Below are positions 43,676 to 53,268 of a stretch of 64,000 bases of DNA, piece by piece. The notes beneath the pieces are model-generated. The model saw nothing but the letters and a program-made list of their open reading frames with translations. It was not told the origin of the DNA and did not search any database. This DNA is from Chitinophaga sp. Ak27 (GTDB lineage: Bacteria; Bacteroidota; Bacteroidia; Chitinophagales; Chitinophagaceae): positions 372,001-436,000 of the forward strand of contig NZ_JABAOB010000002.1 of the NCBI RefSeq assembly GCF_012726295.1. Direction: 5' to 3'. A program made the position numbers and the translations under genes. How positions within the stretch are numbered: position 1 is the first letter of the stretch; each line of letters begins with the position of its first letter.

Positions 43676-44245
43676 ATGGAAACATTTGGACATATCAGGA
43701 TGGTGATGGGCTTCATTCTTAGTTTAAGTATTGCCCATCTCTTAAAAGGGACTGTTAAGTTTGTACAACATCCAGGCCGTGAAAAACCTTACTGGATACA
43801 CCTTGCCTGGGTGTTCTATATCTTTATCCTGCTGGTGCATTTCTGGTGGTGGGAAATTCCTTTACATGTCATCAAAAGGTGGACCTTCCCGGAATACATT
43901 TTTTTTGTATTCTTTATTGTCAACTTCTTCGTTTTGTGCGCCCTATTATACCCCGACGATCTGAAAGACTATAACGGCTACCAGGATTACTTCTTTTCCC
44001 GGCGGAAGTGGTTCTTTGGTGTACTGGCATTTTCCTTTGTGGCCGATGTGATAGACACCTTGTTGAAAGGCCCGGAATACCTGCAACATCTGGGCGTAGA
44101 ATATCCTATTCGTAATATCCTGCACCTGGCACTCTGTTTATTGGCTATACGGATTACCAGCCGCACTTTTCATGGCGTACTGGTCATCGCATTTATCGTG
44201 TACGAGATGTCGTATATATTACGGCTATACCTCGCCGCAGGATAA
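43676..44245 (+). CDS. Integral membrane protein of unknown function
   Basis: The 189-aa product has about five or six membrane helices (MVMGFILSLSIAHLLKG, IHLAWVFYIFILLVHFWWW, YIFFVFFIVNFFVLCALLY, WFFGVLAFSFVADVIDTLL and two C-terminal). I do not recognise a named family, though similar proteins occur in Bacteroidota. The charged loop PDDLKDYNGYQDYFFSRRKW is conserved-looking. It is convergent with the DUF962 gene, with 2 nt between stops. Confidence 0.75.
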   Translation: METFGHIRMVMGFILSLSIAHLLKGTVKFVQHPGREKPYWIHLAWVFYIFILLVHFWWWEIPLHVIKRWTFPEYIFFVFFIVNFFVLCALLYPDDLKDYNGYQDYFFSRRKWFFGVLAFSFVADVIDTLLKGPEYLQHLGVEYPIRNILHLALCLLAIRITSRTFHGVLVIAFIVYEMSYILRLYLAAG

Positions 44246-44247
44246 GC

Positions 44248-44703
44248 TTACAGCGGTATACCCGCTCTTTTATATATAAAGCTCAGCAACCAGGCCGGAC
44301 CTATCAGGAGGAATTGGAGGTCCTTGAAAAACGATGGCTTGGCGCCTTCTATTTTATGGCCTATAAACTGGCCAATCCAGGCCAACACAAAAATAACCAG
44401 CGCCACCTGCCAGGTCAGCCCGGTGGCAGCTATCATGCGCCACAACCACAGGCATATAATACCAATCAACAGCATCCCGGCAGCCAATGAAGCAGAAAGC
44501 CGCAGGTAGTAAAGAATGACCGCCAGCAAGGCAATATGCGCCAATGTCAGGTACATAAAAGAAACGCCGGGAACCGGCACCGCATACAGGAAGCCAACAA
44601 TACTGAAGAAGATAGCAGGTACGCAGATCCAGTGAATCAGTTTGTTGGTTGGGTTACGGTGACTGGTACCGTAGTCATCCAGCCATTGGTGGATTGTTTT
44701 CAT
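44248..44703 (-). CDS. Mpo1-like (DUF962) membrane protein
   Basis: A 151-aa four-helix membrane protein of the DUF962/Mpo1 family. In yeast Mpo1 is an iron-dependent dioxygenase in alpha-oxidation of 2-hydroxy fatty acids. The family histidine blocks are intact: YGTSHRNPTNKLIHWICVP at 11-29 and QFIGHKIEGAKPSFFKDLQF near 112-131. A role in hydroxy fatty acid (sphingolipid-derived) turnover is plausible for a sphingolipid-making Bacteroidota but is inference. Confidence 0.88.
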   Translation of the reverse strand: MKTIHQWLDDYGTSHRNPTNKLIHWICVPAIFFSIVGFLYAVPVPGVSFMYLTLAHIALLAVILYYLRLSASLAAGMLLIGIICLWLWRMIAATGLTWQVALVIFVLAWIGQFIGHKIEGAKPSFFKDLQFLLIGPAWLLSFIYKRAGIPL

Positions 44704-44777
44704 CGTGGAACGGTTTAATTGGTGTTGGTGTTGCTATTAATATACATTAAATAAACCATTTGCGGGAGGAAAGGGGG

Positions 44778-47700
44778 CTACTTTTTTGCTCCAGCGATAT
44801 TGATCTGCGTCAGGCCTGTTCTGCCAAAGAATATGGGGAAATACATCATTTCCGCTTTGGCGGGGTTCAGGTGATAGCGACCGGTATAGCGGGGCATCAG
44901 CGCCACCTGGAAGGTATACCTGCCCTTGCTAAGCTGGTTACAGAAGATGCTCACCTTGTCTTTGAAATGTTCACGGTGTACCTCGTTGTTTGTCCAGCTG
45001 CCTTTTTTTTCCTCATAAGAACAACCGGCAGGAATAGGTATTTCCACCATAATATAATCGGCATTTGCCTTTACGTCTACTTCTACGGTGAGTTGTACAC
45101 TTTTGCCGGCAGTGAGTTGCGCTACATTTTTACCTTCCTGGATGAATTTGCTGTTAACGCTGAACTGGTGACTGGCCGGTAATGGCGCCGGATTCCAGTG
45201 TTGCTGCCAGGCGCTGAAGTAAACGGTGGCGCCTCCACCTTTGCTTACCTGTAATGACTGGCTACCTGGCAACGTATGGTTGTACGGAAATTGAGTAACT
45301 GCTTGCCCGTTTATTTGTAACGTAGCCGGGTGTTGTTCTCCTGCCTCTAATACATCCGGCATAATGGTAGCGAGGATGCTGGCCGACTCGTATGTATTGC
45401 GCCAGTTACCACCGTGCCTTTTTTCGAGGAACCAGTTGCGGATGCTGTGCAGCAGCGGTTCCTGTCCGCCTGCAGCCTTTAATATTTTATAGGCCAGCAG
45501 GGTAATTTGTACGCTATTGTTAAAGAACTGGTAGTTTTCCTCGCCCCAATAACTGTTGCCCATCATAGTCGTTTGCCGGCGGGCCAGGAGTGAGTCTGTT
45601 TTAACAGTCATGCCCATACGTTGTTTAAGGTATAGCAGGCGATACTGGTCGTACAGGTTGTTTTTCGGCGCTTTCAATGTATCCAGGTAATCGGGGAAGT
45701 TCAATTTCGCGCCCAGCATATGTAAAGTTTCGAGCAGGGTGATTTTATCTGTGTACGCCGCACTGTTGAGAAGGAATACCTGGTAGTTAATCAGAGAGGT
45801 CTTATCCAGGTTAACGGAAAATCCTTGCCGTTCTGCCATTAGAAAGGCTTGTATCACATGTTGGGAAATCCAGTATTCCGTTGTTCCTTTATGCCACCAT
45901 CCCCAGTTACCATCCTTATTTCTATTTCCCTGCAGGTCTGAGATTAGCTGCCGGATTTTCCGGTCTTTATCAAATGGTTGCCTCAGCAATTGGCGGCCTT
46001 GCTTTTCCAGGAGCAGGCCAGTGAGTTTGGATGCCATCTGTTCATTGCAGAGGTATTCGTAGCGTTCCAGGTAGTCTGTTTCCTCCAGTAATACCGGCAG
46101 GAGGGAGGTATTGGCATAAACGTGGATAACGCCCGTATCACGTGCAGCAAAGGTAAACGTGGTGTCGGCCGGAAGTGCGGCAAAGAAGCCGTTTGTTTCT
46201 TTCACGCCGGCTGGCATTACCGGGATAGCCCGGTACTCGCCATCGAAATAGTCGCCGCTGGTATGAATGCTATATTGAAAGGATGCGCTGTCACTCATTG
46301 GTACAGTGATCGGGAATGTATCGATATAACTGTTTTGCACCCCGATGTTATCTTGCTCCAGGAGGCGGTGATTGGCATAAAACGCACGACTTACCGTACT
46401 GCTATCTCTCCCGTAATTCAATATTTTACCGATAATGCGGATACTATCGCCTGCGATAGCAAATGTTGGGAGAGAGAGAGTAGCGCTCAGTGGTTTGAAC
46501 GCCTTTATCTGTGCCTCTGTGCTGCCCGTTTGCCGCTGGTCTGTATATGCCAGGGCGTAGGCTTTCCAGCTGGTAATATCGTCCGGGAAGGTAATCTTAA
46601 AGCTGGCTTCCCCTCTTTCGTTGGTACGTAACCGGGGTTGCCAGAAGGCATCGTCCCGGAAGTGGGTACGGATAGAATTGCCAGCAGGTAATCCCTCCTC
46701 ATTATTTAACGCGGCCAATGCACCTGCTTTACTGCTGGTAATGATAATCACGCCATTCGCTGCCCTGGCGCCGTAAAGCGCGGTAGCGGCTGCATCTTTC
46801 AATACTGTCATGTTTTTGATCTGATCGGGCAGCAGGCTTTTCAAATCGCCGGCATAAGGAATGCCGTCTATAAGGATCAGTGGCGGAAGATTACGGGTAC
46901 TGTCGCCTCTTATATTAGTATTGTACGCGAAGAAGTGTTGCGATTCTTCTCTGCCATTGGAGATGGAGGCGGTAAGATTACTTTTCTTTACAGTACCATA
47001 ACCCACCACTACTACCGATTCCAGCAGGTGTTGTTCCCTGGCCTCCATTCCCACATCAAAATAATCCTGGTTTTTCAGGGATACTTCCTCGCTGTTGTAA
47101 CCGATTAAGCTGAAAATGAGTATCCCTTTTTCGGTGGCCGGTAACCGGAAGAACCCTTTCGAGTCAGTAACGGCGCCGGTGTTGGTGCCTTTCAGTTTCA
47201 CCGTTACACCTGTGAGGGGAGTATGCAGTTTTTTGTCTGTAACCACGCCATAAACAGTCCTGGTAAAGCTTTTACTGGTAAGATATTCTTGATTAAATGC
47301 AGTATTAAAGTCTACTTTTTGTTCAACAGGAGTAGGCTGGTTGGAAGGCCAGTCGAGGATCGCCTGGTGCAATGCCCTGCTCACACTGTCGTTGAATACT
47401 ATTTTATGTCCCAGTAACCTGTAATATGTGTTCCCGCCTTCTCTTACTTCCAGGCTATCCGCCACATAGTAGCGGTTGCTGTAATGCAGTACCAGCAGGC
47501 GGTAGTAACCTGGATCCAACCCCGTGAAACGCCTGGAACTTTTAGGGTAAATGGCTACAAAAGAAGGGTTATCATAGCGATAAAGAAAAAGCTGCCTGAT
47601 TTCTTTCTCTGGTAAACAGGTGTCGGGAGTTATTTGGAGGTCATATCCGTTGCCTTGGTCACCGGAGCCAGGGTAAATATGATGGTCGATGGAAGTCTTC

Positions 47701-50600
47701 CCCTGCTCATTTTCCCAGTTGGTGTCGATCGCCTGTGTGGTGAATACCTCGTCGTAAAATGGTGGCTGAAGCCATTCTTTTACATAAAAGAATGGGCGGT
47801 GGCGTTGGTCGGGTATTTCTTTTTCCTTGACTAACCCTTTCCGGATGCTGAAGGCGTAACCTGGTTCGGACTGAAAGGTTTGGGAGAAGTTGCCTTTTAC
47901 AACATATTCGGCCTCAGATGCGTGCAGCGGCCCTGCCAACACGACTTGCCCCCTATAGTAATTGCCTCTGAACCAGTAGATATTATTGCCCTGGCGAATG
48001 TACGTATACTTGGCAGGTCCGTTTAGTTCAAATGGAACCAGGTATCGCCTCCAGATAACTTGTTCTGCAGAGGTGAGGGCAGTCGGCATTTTTTCTGTTT
48101 TTATCCGGGTGTTGGGTTCGTCTACCGGAATACTGACAAAGGTTTTCATCCCACCAACTGCCTCAATGCTGTCTACGATGATACGTTTATCCCGGATACG
48201 GAGTTCCAGCCTGTGTTTACCCGGACTTACCGCAAAGCTGTAAGCACTGCTCTGGCCGGCCTGATCGAAGTATACCGGTTGTTCGTCGATAGTCACCATT
48301 GCAGGCGCCTGGATGGTATTGTTTTCACGGATAAAGGGCGCCAGTTGCGTAATCCCCGACGCTACCGGGGCGGTGTTGTAGTAAATGCCGGTTGCGTAGA
48401 GGAAACGATAGTAAGTGATGCTATCCAACGCCATATCATTTTTCCATCTTTCCCAGTTGATCAGCCGGGTAGTCAATACCCGATAGCTGTTGTTGAGGCG
48501 CTGCTGGCTGTACTTTCTCCGCAGGTTGTATTCCCTGCCCAGGTAAGGAACTGCCGGTACCTGGTAACCGCTGAATTTGCTGGTAATAGCGTAAGCGGTC
48601 ACGTCAGCTCCTTTCACCGGGCGTCCCTCTATGTCTGTTACGGTAACGCCTATACGGGAAGTCTGACCTGGATAAATGGCTAATGGGCTGTTAATGCTTA
48701 CCTGTAATTGCTTGTCGGCATAGGGTACGTAAAAGTTCTCGCGTTGCACCTGGTCATTCAGAATATATTGAATACTCACGGAGTAATACCGTGGAGTAAT
48801 ACTGGCGGCCTTCCACAGCAGCTGCTGATTGTAGCCCTTGTCTACCAGTTTGTTGTCGGCGAAGATGCTGTACCAGAAAGATAACTTCGATGGGTTATTG
48901 ACGGAGATAAATACAGAATCATGGGTACGGAAATTATTTGCCGTGATCCTGGCTTCATCGCGGGCAATACTGTATTGCCTGCTGACGCCGCCGGCAGTGA
49001 CCAGGTAACTGGCTGCAAAGGGCTGGACAGGGACGTTGGTTGGGAGCATCAGTGATAACCTGCCTATGGTATCCCCTGAACCATTGACTAAGCGAAGGAC
49101 AGCCGGCATTGTTTTTACCTTCCCTGCGCGGTTAAACGAAATGGATATACTATCGGCCGTTTTTGAAAAACTGATGTCATCGGGCTCGTAAGTATAATCT
49201 ATATAATTACTGCTACGCTGTGATTCATTGTTACTGTTAAGGAATTGAGATGCGATAGTATAAGAAAAGGTAGCAGCCGGAAAGATGCTGTCAGGAAGGG
49301 TTACCTTGGTTTCGCCGGTCATGTCCAGCGCGGTTTCATGTGTCCAGAGCGTTTTAGGAATGAACACAAACGGTGCATGATATTGGCGGACTGTATTTGG
49401 GGTAACGGTAATAGTTACCCGGCCATCCATAACGGGGAGGCCATTTTCATCGGTGGCCTTTAGGTAGAGCGACAGGGGCATGCCGCGGGTATGTTCCTCG
49501 TGATCGGTTCGGGTGCTGAAGTGGATGCTTTTCAGGTCGTATTCTTCATATTCGAAAGTGCCGCGTATCAGCACCGTTCTTTTGGCAGCATAGGCTTCAT
49601 CGTCCAGGTCTGTTTCATTGTTGTCGAGCGCATATTTCCGACTGGCCAGTGTTTCCAGGGTGATGAGGTATCTGTCATCCAGGTCGAGATCGAGGCTGTC
49701 GTTCAGTACAAATTCGTAGTCATACCCACCGGCCCGGTAAGGATGGATCACGGTGAGGATGGTATCCAGGGTGGTTCGGCAGGAGAGCCGGAGCAGTAAG
49801 GGCGTATTTACTAGCCGTCCATCTTTCCGGGTAATAAAAGCTTTGAGACGTACTGTATCATTTGGCTTGTATTTGGGTTTGCTGAATGCCATGAAACCTT
49901 TATAATGTGTTTCTGAGGGCGTGGTCACGTAGAAGTCGGCGTCTTCCGGGCGGGTGCGGTAGGTGCGCTGATTGTGATGTGGCAGGAGCCTTTTCCACCA
50001 GGATGTTTTACGGGGCTGCCGGTTATTGGCTAGTTGAAACAGGTTCAGCACCTGATTGTAGCGCACGGTTACCGTACCGGTGCTGCGGAATCTGGGCAGA
50101 CGGTAGGTATGAGTAGTTTCATCCCAGGGAATGTGATGGCCACCGACCTGCACCTCTGCATTGGATATAATGGCGCCCTGGTTGTCGTGCAGTAATATAG
50201 CGAGATCGTGATCGTTGGATACCAGCTTGAAACGGAGGTTATGTACCTGCTGAAAGGCATATGCCAGGTCATTTTTATTAGCGCTTACCACCAGGTAGTT
50301 GCCCGGAGGTATGGTAGCTGGAAATGGGTTGTCCTGCGGATAGGACGTTTGCAGGGTATGTAAATATTTTTCCTGTGCCCAGGTACGTTTTTTATGCCGC
50401 CATTGAAATATTTCCCTGGCTTCCTGGTCGCTTAACTGATATACGTATGCATGTGTACTGCGGGTAGTGCTCCGGGTCAATGGCTGTTGGGCATGCAATA
50501 GCAAGGAATACAAACAGCATAACAGAAAAAGGCTTCTTTTCAAGGCATCAGGATTATACCCGGAATTTAGTGAAAAAAAGGGGATGTGGCCACTGGTCAA
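44778..50600 (-). CDS. Giant alpha-2-macroglobulin-like protein with embedded SusC-type plug domain
   Basis: A 1940-aa exported protein. A signal peptide (LFLLCCLYSLLLHAQQ) is followed by macroglobulin domains, including an MG2-like block FSKPKYKPNDTVRLKAF at 239-255. Around 1110-1160 there is a carboxypeptidase-regulatory domain (VYGVVTDKKLHTPLTGVTV). Around 1190-1290 comes a SusC-type plug (VVVVGYGTVKKSNLTASI, LILIDGIPYAGDLKSLLP, AATALYGARAANGVIIITSS). Then the A2M domain follows (RLRTNERGEASFKITFPDDITSWKAYALA). The thioester box is C1518-N-E-Q, retaining the Cys and Gln needed for a thioester. Bacterial A2M proteins trap attacking proteases. No penicillin-binding partner is adjacent. Confidence 0.85.
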   Translation of the reverse strand: MTSGHIPFFSLNSGYNPDALKRSLFLLCCLYSLLLHAQQPLTRSTTRSTHAYVYQLSDQEAREIFQWRHKKRTWAQEKYLHTLQTSYPQDNPFPATIPPGNYLVVSANKNDLAYAFQQVHNLRFKLVSNDHDLAILLHDNQGAIISNAEVQVGGHHIPWDETTHTYRLPRFRSTGTVTVRYNQVLNLFQLANNRQPRKTSWWKRLLPHHNQRTYRTRPEDADFYVTTPSETHYKGFMAFSKPKYKPNDTVRLKAFITRKDGRLVNTPLLLRLSCRTTLDTILTVIHPYRAGGYDYEFVLNDSLDLDLDDRYLITLETLASRKYALDNNETDLDDEAYAAKRTVLIRGTFEYEEYDLKSIHFSTRTDHEEHTRGMPLSLYLKATDENGLPVMDGRVTITVTPNTVRQYHAPFVFIPKTLWTHETALDMTGETKVTLPDSIFPAATFSYTIASQFLNSNNESQRSSNYIDYTYEPDDISFSKTADSISISFNRAGKVKTMPAVLRLVNGSGDTIGRLSLMLPTNVPVQPFAASYLVTAGGVSRQYSIARDEARITANNFRTHDSVFISVNNPSKLSFWYSIFADNKLVDKGYNQQLLWKAASITPRYYSVSIQYILNDQVQRENFYVPYADKQLQVSINSPLAIYPGQTSRIGVTVTDIEGRPVKGADVTAYAITSKFSGYQVPAVPYLGREYNLRRKYSQQRLNNSYRVLTTRLINWERWKNDMALDSITYYRFLYATGIYYNTAPVASGITQLAPFIRENNTIQAPAMVTIDEQPVYFDQAGQSSAYSFAVSPGKHRLELRIRDKRIIVDSIEAVGGMKTFVSIPVDEPNTRIKTEKMPTALTSAEQVIWRRYLVPFELNGPAKYTYIRQGNNIYWFRGNYYRGQVVLAGPLHASEAEYVVKGNFSQTFQSEPGYAFSIRKGLVKEKEIPDQRHRPFFYVKEWLQPPFYDEVFTTQAIDTNWENEQGKTSIDHHIYPGSGDQGNGYDLQITPDTCLPEKEIRQLFLYRYDNPSFVAIYPKSSRRFTGLDPGYYRLLVLHYSNRYYVADSLEVREGGNTYYRLLGHKIVFNDSVSRALHQAILDWPSNQPTPVEQKVDFNTAFNQEYLTSKSFTRTVYGVVTDKKLHTPLTGVTVKLKGTNTGAVTDSKGFFRLPATEKGILIFSLIGYNSEEVSLKNQDYFDVGMEAREQHLLESVVVVGYGTVKKSNLTASISNGREESQHFFAYNTNIRGDSTRNLPPLILIDGIPYAGDLKSLLPDQIKNMTVLKDAAATALYGARAANGVIIITSSKAGALAALNNEEGLPAGNSIRTHFRDDAFWQPRLRTNERGEASFKITFPDDITSWKAYALAYTDQRQTGSTEAQIKAFKPLSATLSLPTFAIAGDSIRIIGKILNYGRDSSTVSRAFYANHRLLEQDNIGVQNSYIDTFPITVPMSDSASFQYSIHTSGDYFDGEYRAIPVMPAGVKETNGFFAALPADTTFTFAARDTGVIHVYANTSLLPVLLEETDYLERYEYLCNEQMASKLTGLLLEKQGRQLLRQPFDKDRKIRQLISDLQGNRNKDGNWGWWHKGTTEYWISQHVIQAFLMAERQGFSVNLDKTSLINYQVFLLNSAAYTDKITLLETLHMLGAKLNFPDYLDTLKAPKNNLYDQYRLLYLKQRMGMTVKTDSLLARRQTTMMGNSYWGEENYQFFNNSVQITLLAYKILKAAGGQEPLLHSIRNWFLEKRHGGNWRNTYESASILATIMPDVLEAGEQHPATLQINGQAVTQFPYNHTLPGSQSLQVSKGGGATVYFSAWQQHWNPAPLPASHQFSVNSKFIQEGKNVAQLTAGKSVQLTVEVDVKANADYIMVEIPIPAGCSYEEKKGSWTNNEVHREHFKDKVSIFCNQLSKGRYTFQVALMPRYTGRYHLNPAKAEMMYFPIFFGRTGLTQINIAGAKK

Positions 50601-50708
50601 GATAAGAACAGGTATGTTTTGTTGCCAAGAAAGTATTGGACAAATGTGTTTTCCATAAGTTCGCCCGAAACACTAGATTTGAGCAGTAAACTTTTTAATT
50701 GGATTTAT

Positions 50709-51596
50709 ATGGAAACCATTGGATTTATAGGAACTGGTAATTTAGGCTACCCCATTGCAGAAAACCTGGTGAAAGCAGGATACAAAGTGAAAATTTATAA
50801 TCGTACCCGCGAAAAGGCATTGCCACTGGAGCAGCTGGGCGCGGTGCTGGTAGATACAGCGGCAGCTGCAGCGGAGAAAGGAGGCGTGGTATTGAGCCTG
50901 GTAGCAGATGATGCGGCGTTGGAAGCGATATCTACAGACGCCTTGCTGGAAGCACTGGGCCCCGGGGGCATTCACGTGTCAATGAGTACGGTGTCGCCCG
51001 ATACTTCTACCGCGTTGTCCTTACGTCACCAGGCGCAGGGCGTACAATTTGTCACAGCGCCTGTTTTTGCCCGTCCGGATGCGGCGGCAGCCAAAGTAGG
51101 TAATGCTGTGATTTCAGGTCCGGCAGCAGCAAAGGAGCGGATAAAACCGCTGTTGCTGGCAGGATTTGCTAAAAATATTTTTGATTTGGGAGAAGATGCA
51201 GGTAGTGCCAATGTGTTGAAGCTGATTGGCAACTTTATGATTGCCGCCTCTATTGAGCTAATGGCGGAAGCGTTTGCACTGGCAGAAAAAAATAAGGTGG
51301 ATGCGAAGGTGGCTTATGAAATGCTGACCACTACCTTATTTGCCAGCCCCGTATTTCGTAATTATGGTGCCATGATAATTGACCGGAAATTCACCGGTAG
51401 TCCTTCGTTCGGCGCCGCCCTGGGTTTGAAAGATATGGACCTGGTTTTGCAAACGGCGCGACGCTCATATACGCCGATGCCAATGGCGCAGTTGGTGCAG
51501 TCGAGGCTCACCACCATAATGGCAAAAGATGTGCATGATGCAGACTGGACGTCGTTGGCCATGGGAGCGCTGGACGATGCCGGCCTGACATATTAA
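50709..51596 (+). CDS. NAD(P)-dependent beta-hydroxyacid dehydrogenase-type oxidoreductase
   Basis: A 295-aa enzyme of the 3-hydroxyisobutyrate/6-phosphogluconate dehydrogenase family. The N-terminal Rossmann motif is IGFIGTGNLGYPIAENLVKAGYKV. The substrate-binding signature is HVSMSTVSPDTS, followed by FVTAPVFARPDAA. The catalytic-Lys helix is VLKLIGNFMIAASIELMAEAFALAEK, where NFMI holds the position of the usual K-x-x-N segment. The start ATG at 50709 (METIGFIG) is chosen because it opens the Rossmann fold; the frame is open 123 nt further upstream without family similarity. Its stop overlaps the convergent HxlR gene by 4 nt. Confidence 0.9.
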   Translation: METIGFIGTGNLGYPIAENLVKAGYKVKIYNRTREKALPLEQLGAVLVDTAAAAAEKGGVVLSLVADDAALEAISTDALLEALGPGGIHVSMSTVSPDTSTALSLRHQAQGVQFVTAPVFARPDAAAAKVGNAVISGPAAAKERIKPLLLAGFAKNIFDLGEDAGSANVLKLIGNFMIAASIELMAEAFALAEKNKVDAKVAYEMLTTTLFASPVFRNYGAMIIDRKFTGSPSFGAALGLKDMDLVLQTARRSYTPMPMAQLVQSRLTTIMAKDVHDADWTSLAMGALDDAGLTY

Positions 51597-51985
51597 CCTT
51601 TATCCACCATAACCTGCGTTTCTGTCTTGTGGGTTGTGGTGGCCTTTTTATGCGCTACGCCCCAGTCAGACATATGTTGTAACAGTGCTTCCATACTCCA
51701 TCCCAGCGGGGTTAGCTCATACTCCACGCGGGGAGGCACTTCCGGATATATAATCCGTTTTACCAGGTCGTCATTTTCCAGCTCTCGTAGCTGTAGTACG
51801 AGCACCCGTTCTGAAATACCGGATATTGATTTCTTTAGTTCATTATAACGCATTTTGCCGTCGAGCAACCGCCAGAGTATGGTGGGCTTCCACCGTCCGC
51901 CGATGAGCGAAAGGGTATAGGCCGTGCCACAATCGCCCCGTAACTGCCTTCCATTGATAGCATTGGAAGAGTTTTCTTTTCGCAT
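51593..51985 (-). CDS. HxlR-family transcriptional regulator
   Basis: A 130-aa winged-helix regulator: CGTAYTLSLIGGRWKPTILWRLLDGKMRYNELKKSISGISERVLVLQLRELENDDLVKRIIYPEVPPRVEYELTPLGWSM is the full HxlR domain, with the initial Cys that in some members senses thiols or aldehydes. It is divergent from the DoxX gene, whose promoter region contains ATAG-N7-CTAT type symmetry near 52031-52052, a candidate binding site. A TATCTTTA at 52009-52016 (minus) may be its own -7 element. Confidence 0.92.
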   Translation of the reverse strand: MRKENSSNAINGRQLRGDCGTAYTLSLIGGRWKPTILWRLLDGKMRYNELKKSISGISERVLVLQLRELENDDLVKRIIYPEVPPRVEYELTPLGWSMEALLQHMSDWGVAHKKATTTHKTETQVMVDKG

Positions 51986-52066
51986 ACAATCATTTTTCTT
52001 TCCATTGGTAAAGATACGGAAAGCCCTGCTATAGTATAGGAAACCACTATCCTTCGGGTAAGTCTC

Positions 52067-52097
52067 TTTCCCGGCAACCAGAATACCGCTAGGTTTG
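52067..52097 (+). promoter_or_regulatory. Promoter of the DoxX gene
   Basis: TTTC at 52067-52070, a 19-nt spacer and a perfect -7 TAGGTTTG at 52090-52097 fit the Bacteroidota consensus. Transcription would start near 52104, 18 nt before the ATG. It lies between the divergent HxlR and DoxX genes. Confidence 0.55.
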
Positions 52098-52121
52098 TTG
52101 TATTATTAAAATTTATTTACT

Positions 52122-52511
52122 ATGAAAATAGTTCCGTTGCTGGGCCGCATACTGTTTGCCCTCATTTTTGTTATGTCCGGGCTTAACCATGTAATGGGAG
52201 CCGGCGCCGATTATGCGGCGGCGGCCGGGGTGCCTGCTGCCCGCATTATGGTGCCTTTTGCTGGTTTGCTCGCTTTATTGGGGGGACTCAGCATACTGCT
52301 GGGCTACAAGGTAAAATATGGCGCCTGGCTGGTCGTTATTTTCCTGGTGCCGGTAAGTATTGCCTTACATAACTTCTGGTCTGTTACCGATCCGATGCAA
52401 AAGCAAATGCAGATGGCTATGTTTATGAAAAATATGGCGATACTGGGCGGCGCCTTGTTGCTGGCTTATTTCGGACCAGGACCTTATAGCCTGGATAAGC
52501 AGAAAGTGTAA
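52122..52511 (+). CDS. DoxX-family membrane protein
   Basis: A 129-aa four-helix protein of the DoxX/DoxD family: LLGRILFALIFVMSGLNHVMGAG, AARIMVPFAGLLALLGGLSILLGYKVKYGAWLVVIFLVPVSIALHNFW and FMKNMAILGGALLLAYFGPGPYSLD. Family members are linked to thiol or oxidative stress, but the activity is unclear. It is divergently placed from an HxlR regulator, a common pairing that suggests control by it. The stop codon lies at the very edge of inverted-repeat element copy 5. Confidence 0.9.
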   Translation: MKIVPLLGRILFALIFVMSGLNHVMGAGADYAAAAGVPAARIMVPFAGLLALLGGLSILLGYKVKYGAWLVVIFLVPVSIALHNFWSVTDPMQKQMQMAMFMKNMAILGGALLLAYFGPGPYSLDKQKV

Positions 52512-52616
52512 AGCAGAAAGCAAAAAGCAAAAAGCTATTGTGGAGGATAACCGTTGCGAATATTTGAAAATCGTATAGGCTATTCGCTACAATAGCTTTT
52601 TGCTTTCTGCTTTACG
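52507..52616. repeat. Dispersed inverted-repeat element, copy 5 of 6
   Basis: The left arm ends GCAAAAAGCTATTGT (near 52540) and the right arm begins ACAATAGCTTTTTGC at 52589, with pairing extending outward through GTAAAGCAGAAAGC. The left arm has one extra GCAAAAA unit. The centre is GTTGCGAATATTTGAAAATCG. The element overlaps the DoxX stop codon. Confidence 0.92.
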
Positions 52617-52751
52617 CCTTCAGCTCTTCACGCGAATGTTTGTTTTCCACCCGCATATATAAACCTATAACCCGCATATACGCTACCGGCGGAGCCGGAT
52701 CGGTTATTTTTCTTTACTTTCAGGCTTTTATAATCCGATCACACTACGAAC

Positions 52752-53255
52752 ATGAAAAGTTGCCTGTTGTACTGTTTGTTATTAAGTACTTTGTGGGCTT
52801 GTAACCGGCCCACACCCAAAAAGCCATCCGACATCATTCAAATAGATGCTATCACACGTGACAGTGACTTGCTGGCAGATTACCCCGTTCTCCATTTTGT
52901 CCGGAATGGAATCAGTGGATATGAATTTAACGATGAGCGATATATACAATTGTTGGGGATGCCGGTGGCAGGGATGACTATTGCCATAGATGAAGATAAG
53001 TTACACCTAAAGCGCGTATCCGTAGCGTTATTTAAGAATAAACAGGATGCTGTTAATCTCAAAGAAAAGCTCACTGCCTTATATGGCAAGCCCGGCGCCG
53101 ATTCTACCGGGGAATTTTATGCCAATGAAGAGAACGACCTGTTGGTCTGGAAGAATCAGCAACAATTAATGGGCCTGTCTCTCCCTAAAAATATTAATAC
53201 GGTTACTGAAATTGCTGAAGCCCCTACCTTCCGTATCTCCTTTATTCAACCCTAA
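52752..53255 (+). CDS. Small lipoprotein, unknown function
   Basis: The 167-aa product starts with a lipoprotein signal (MKSCLLYCLLLSTLWACNRP, Cys17 after LLSTLWAC). The rest (DYPVLHFVRNGISGYEFNDERYIQLLGMPVAGMTIAIDEDKLHLKRVSVALFKNK) is an alpha/beta-looking domain that I do not recognise. It is the first of three consecutive lipoprotein genes on this strand, 13 nt before the next start, so they probably share a transcript. Confidence 0.7.
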   Translation: MKSCLLYCLLLSTLWACNRPTPKKPSDIIQIDAITRDSDLLADYPVLHFVRNGISGYEFNDERYIQLLGMPVAGMTIAIDEDKLHLKRVSVALFKNKQDAVNLKEKLTALYGKPGADSTGEFYANEENDLLVWKNQQQLMGLSLPKNINTVTEIAEAPTFRISFIQP

Positions 53256-53268
53256 GCACCTCCTCACC

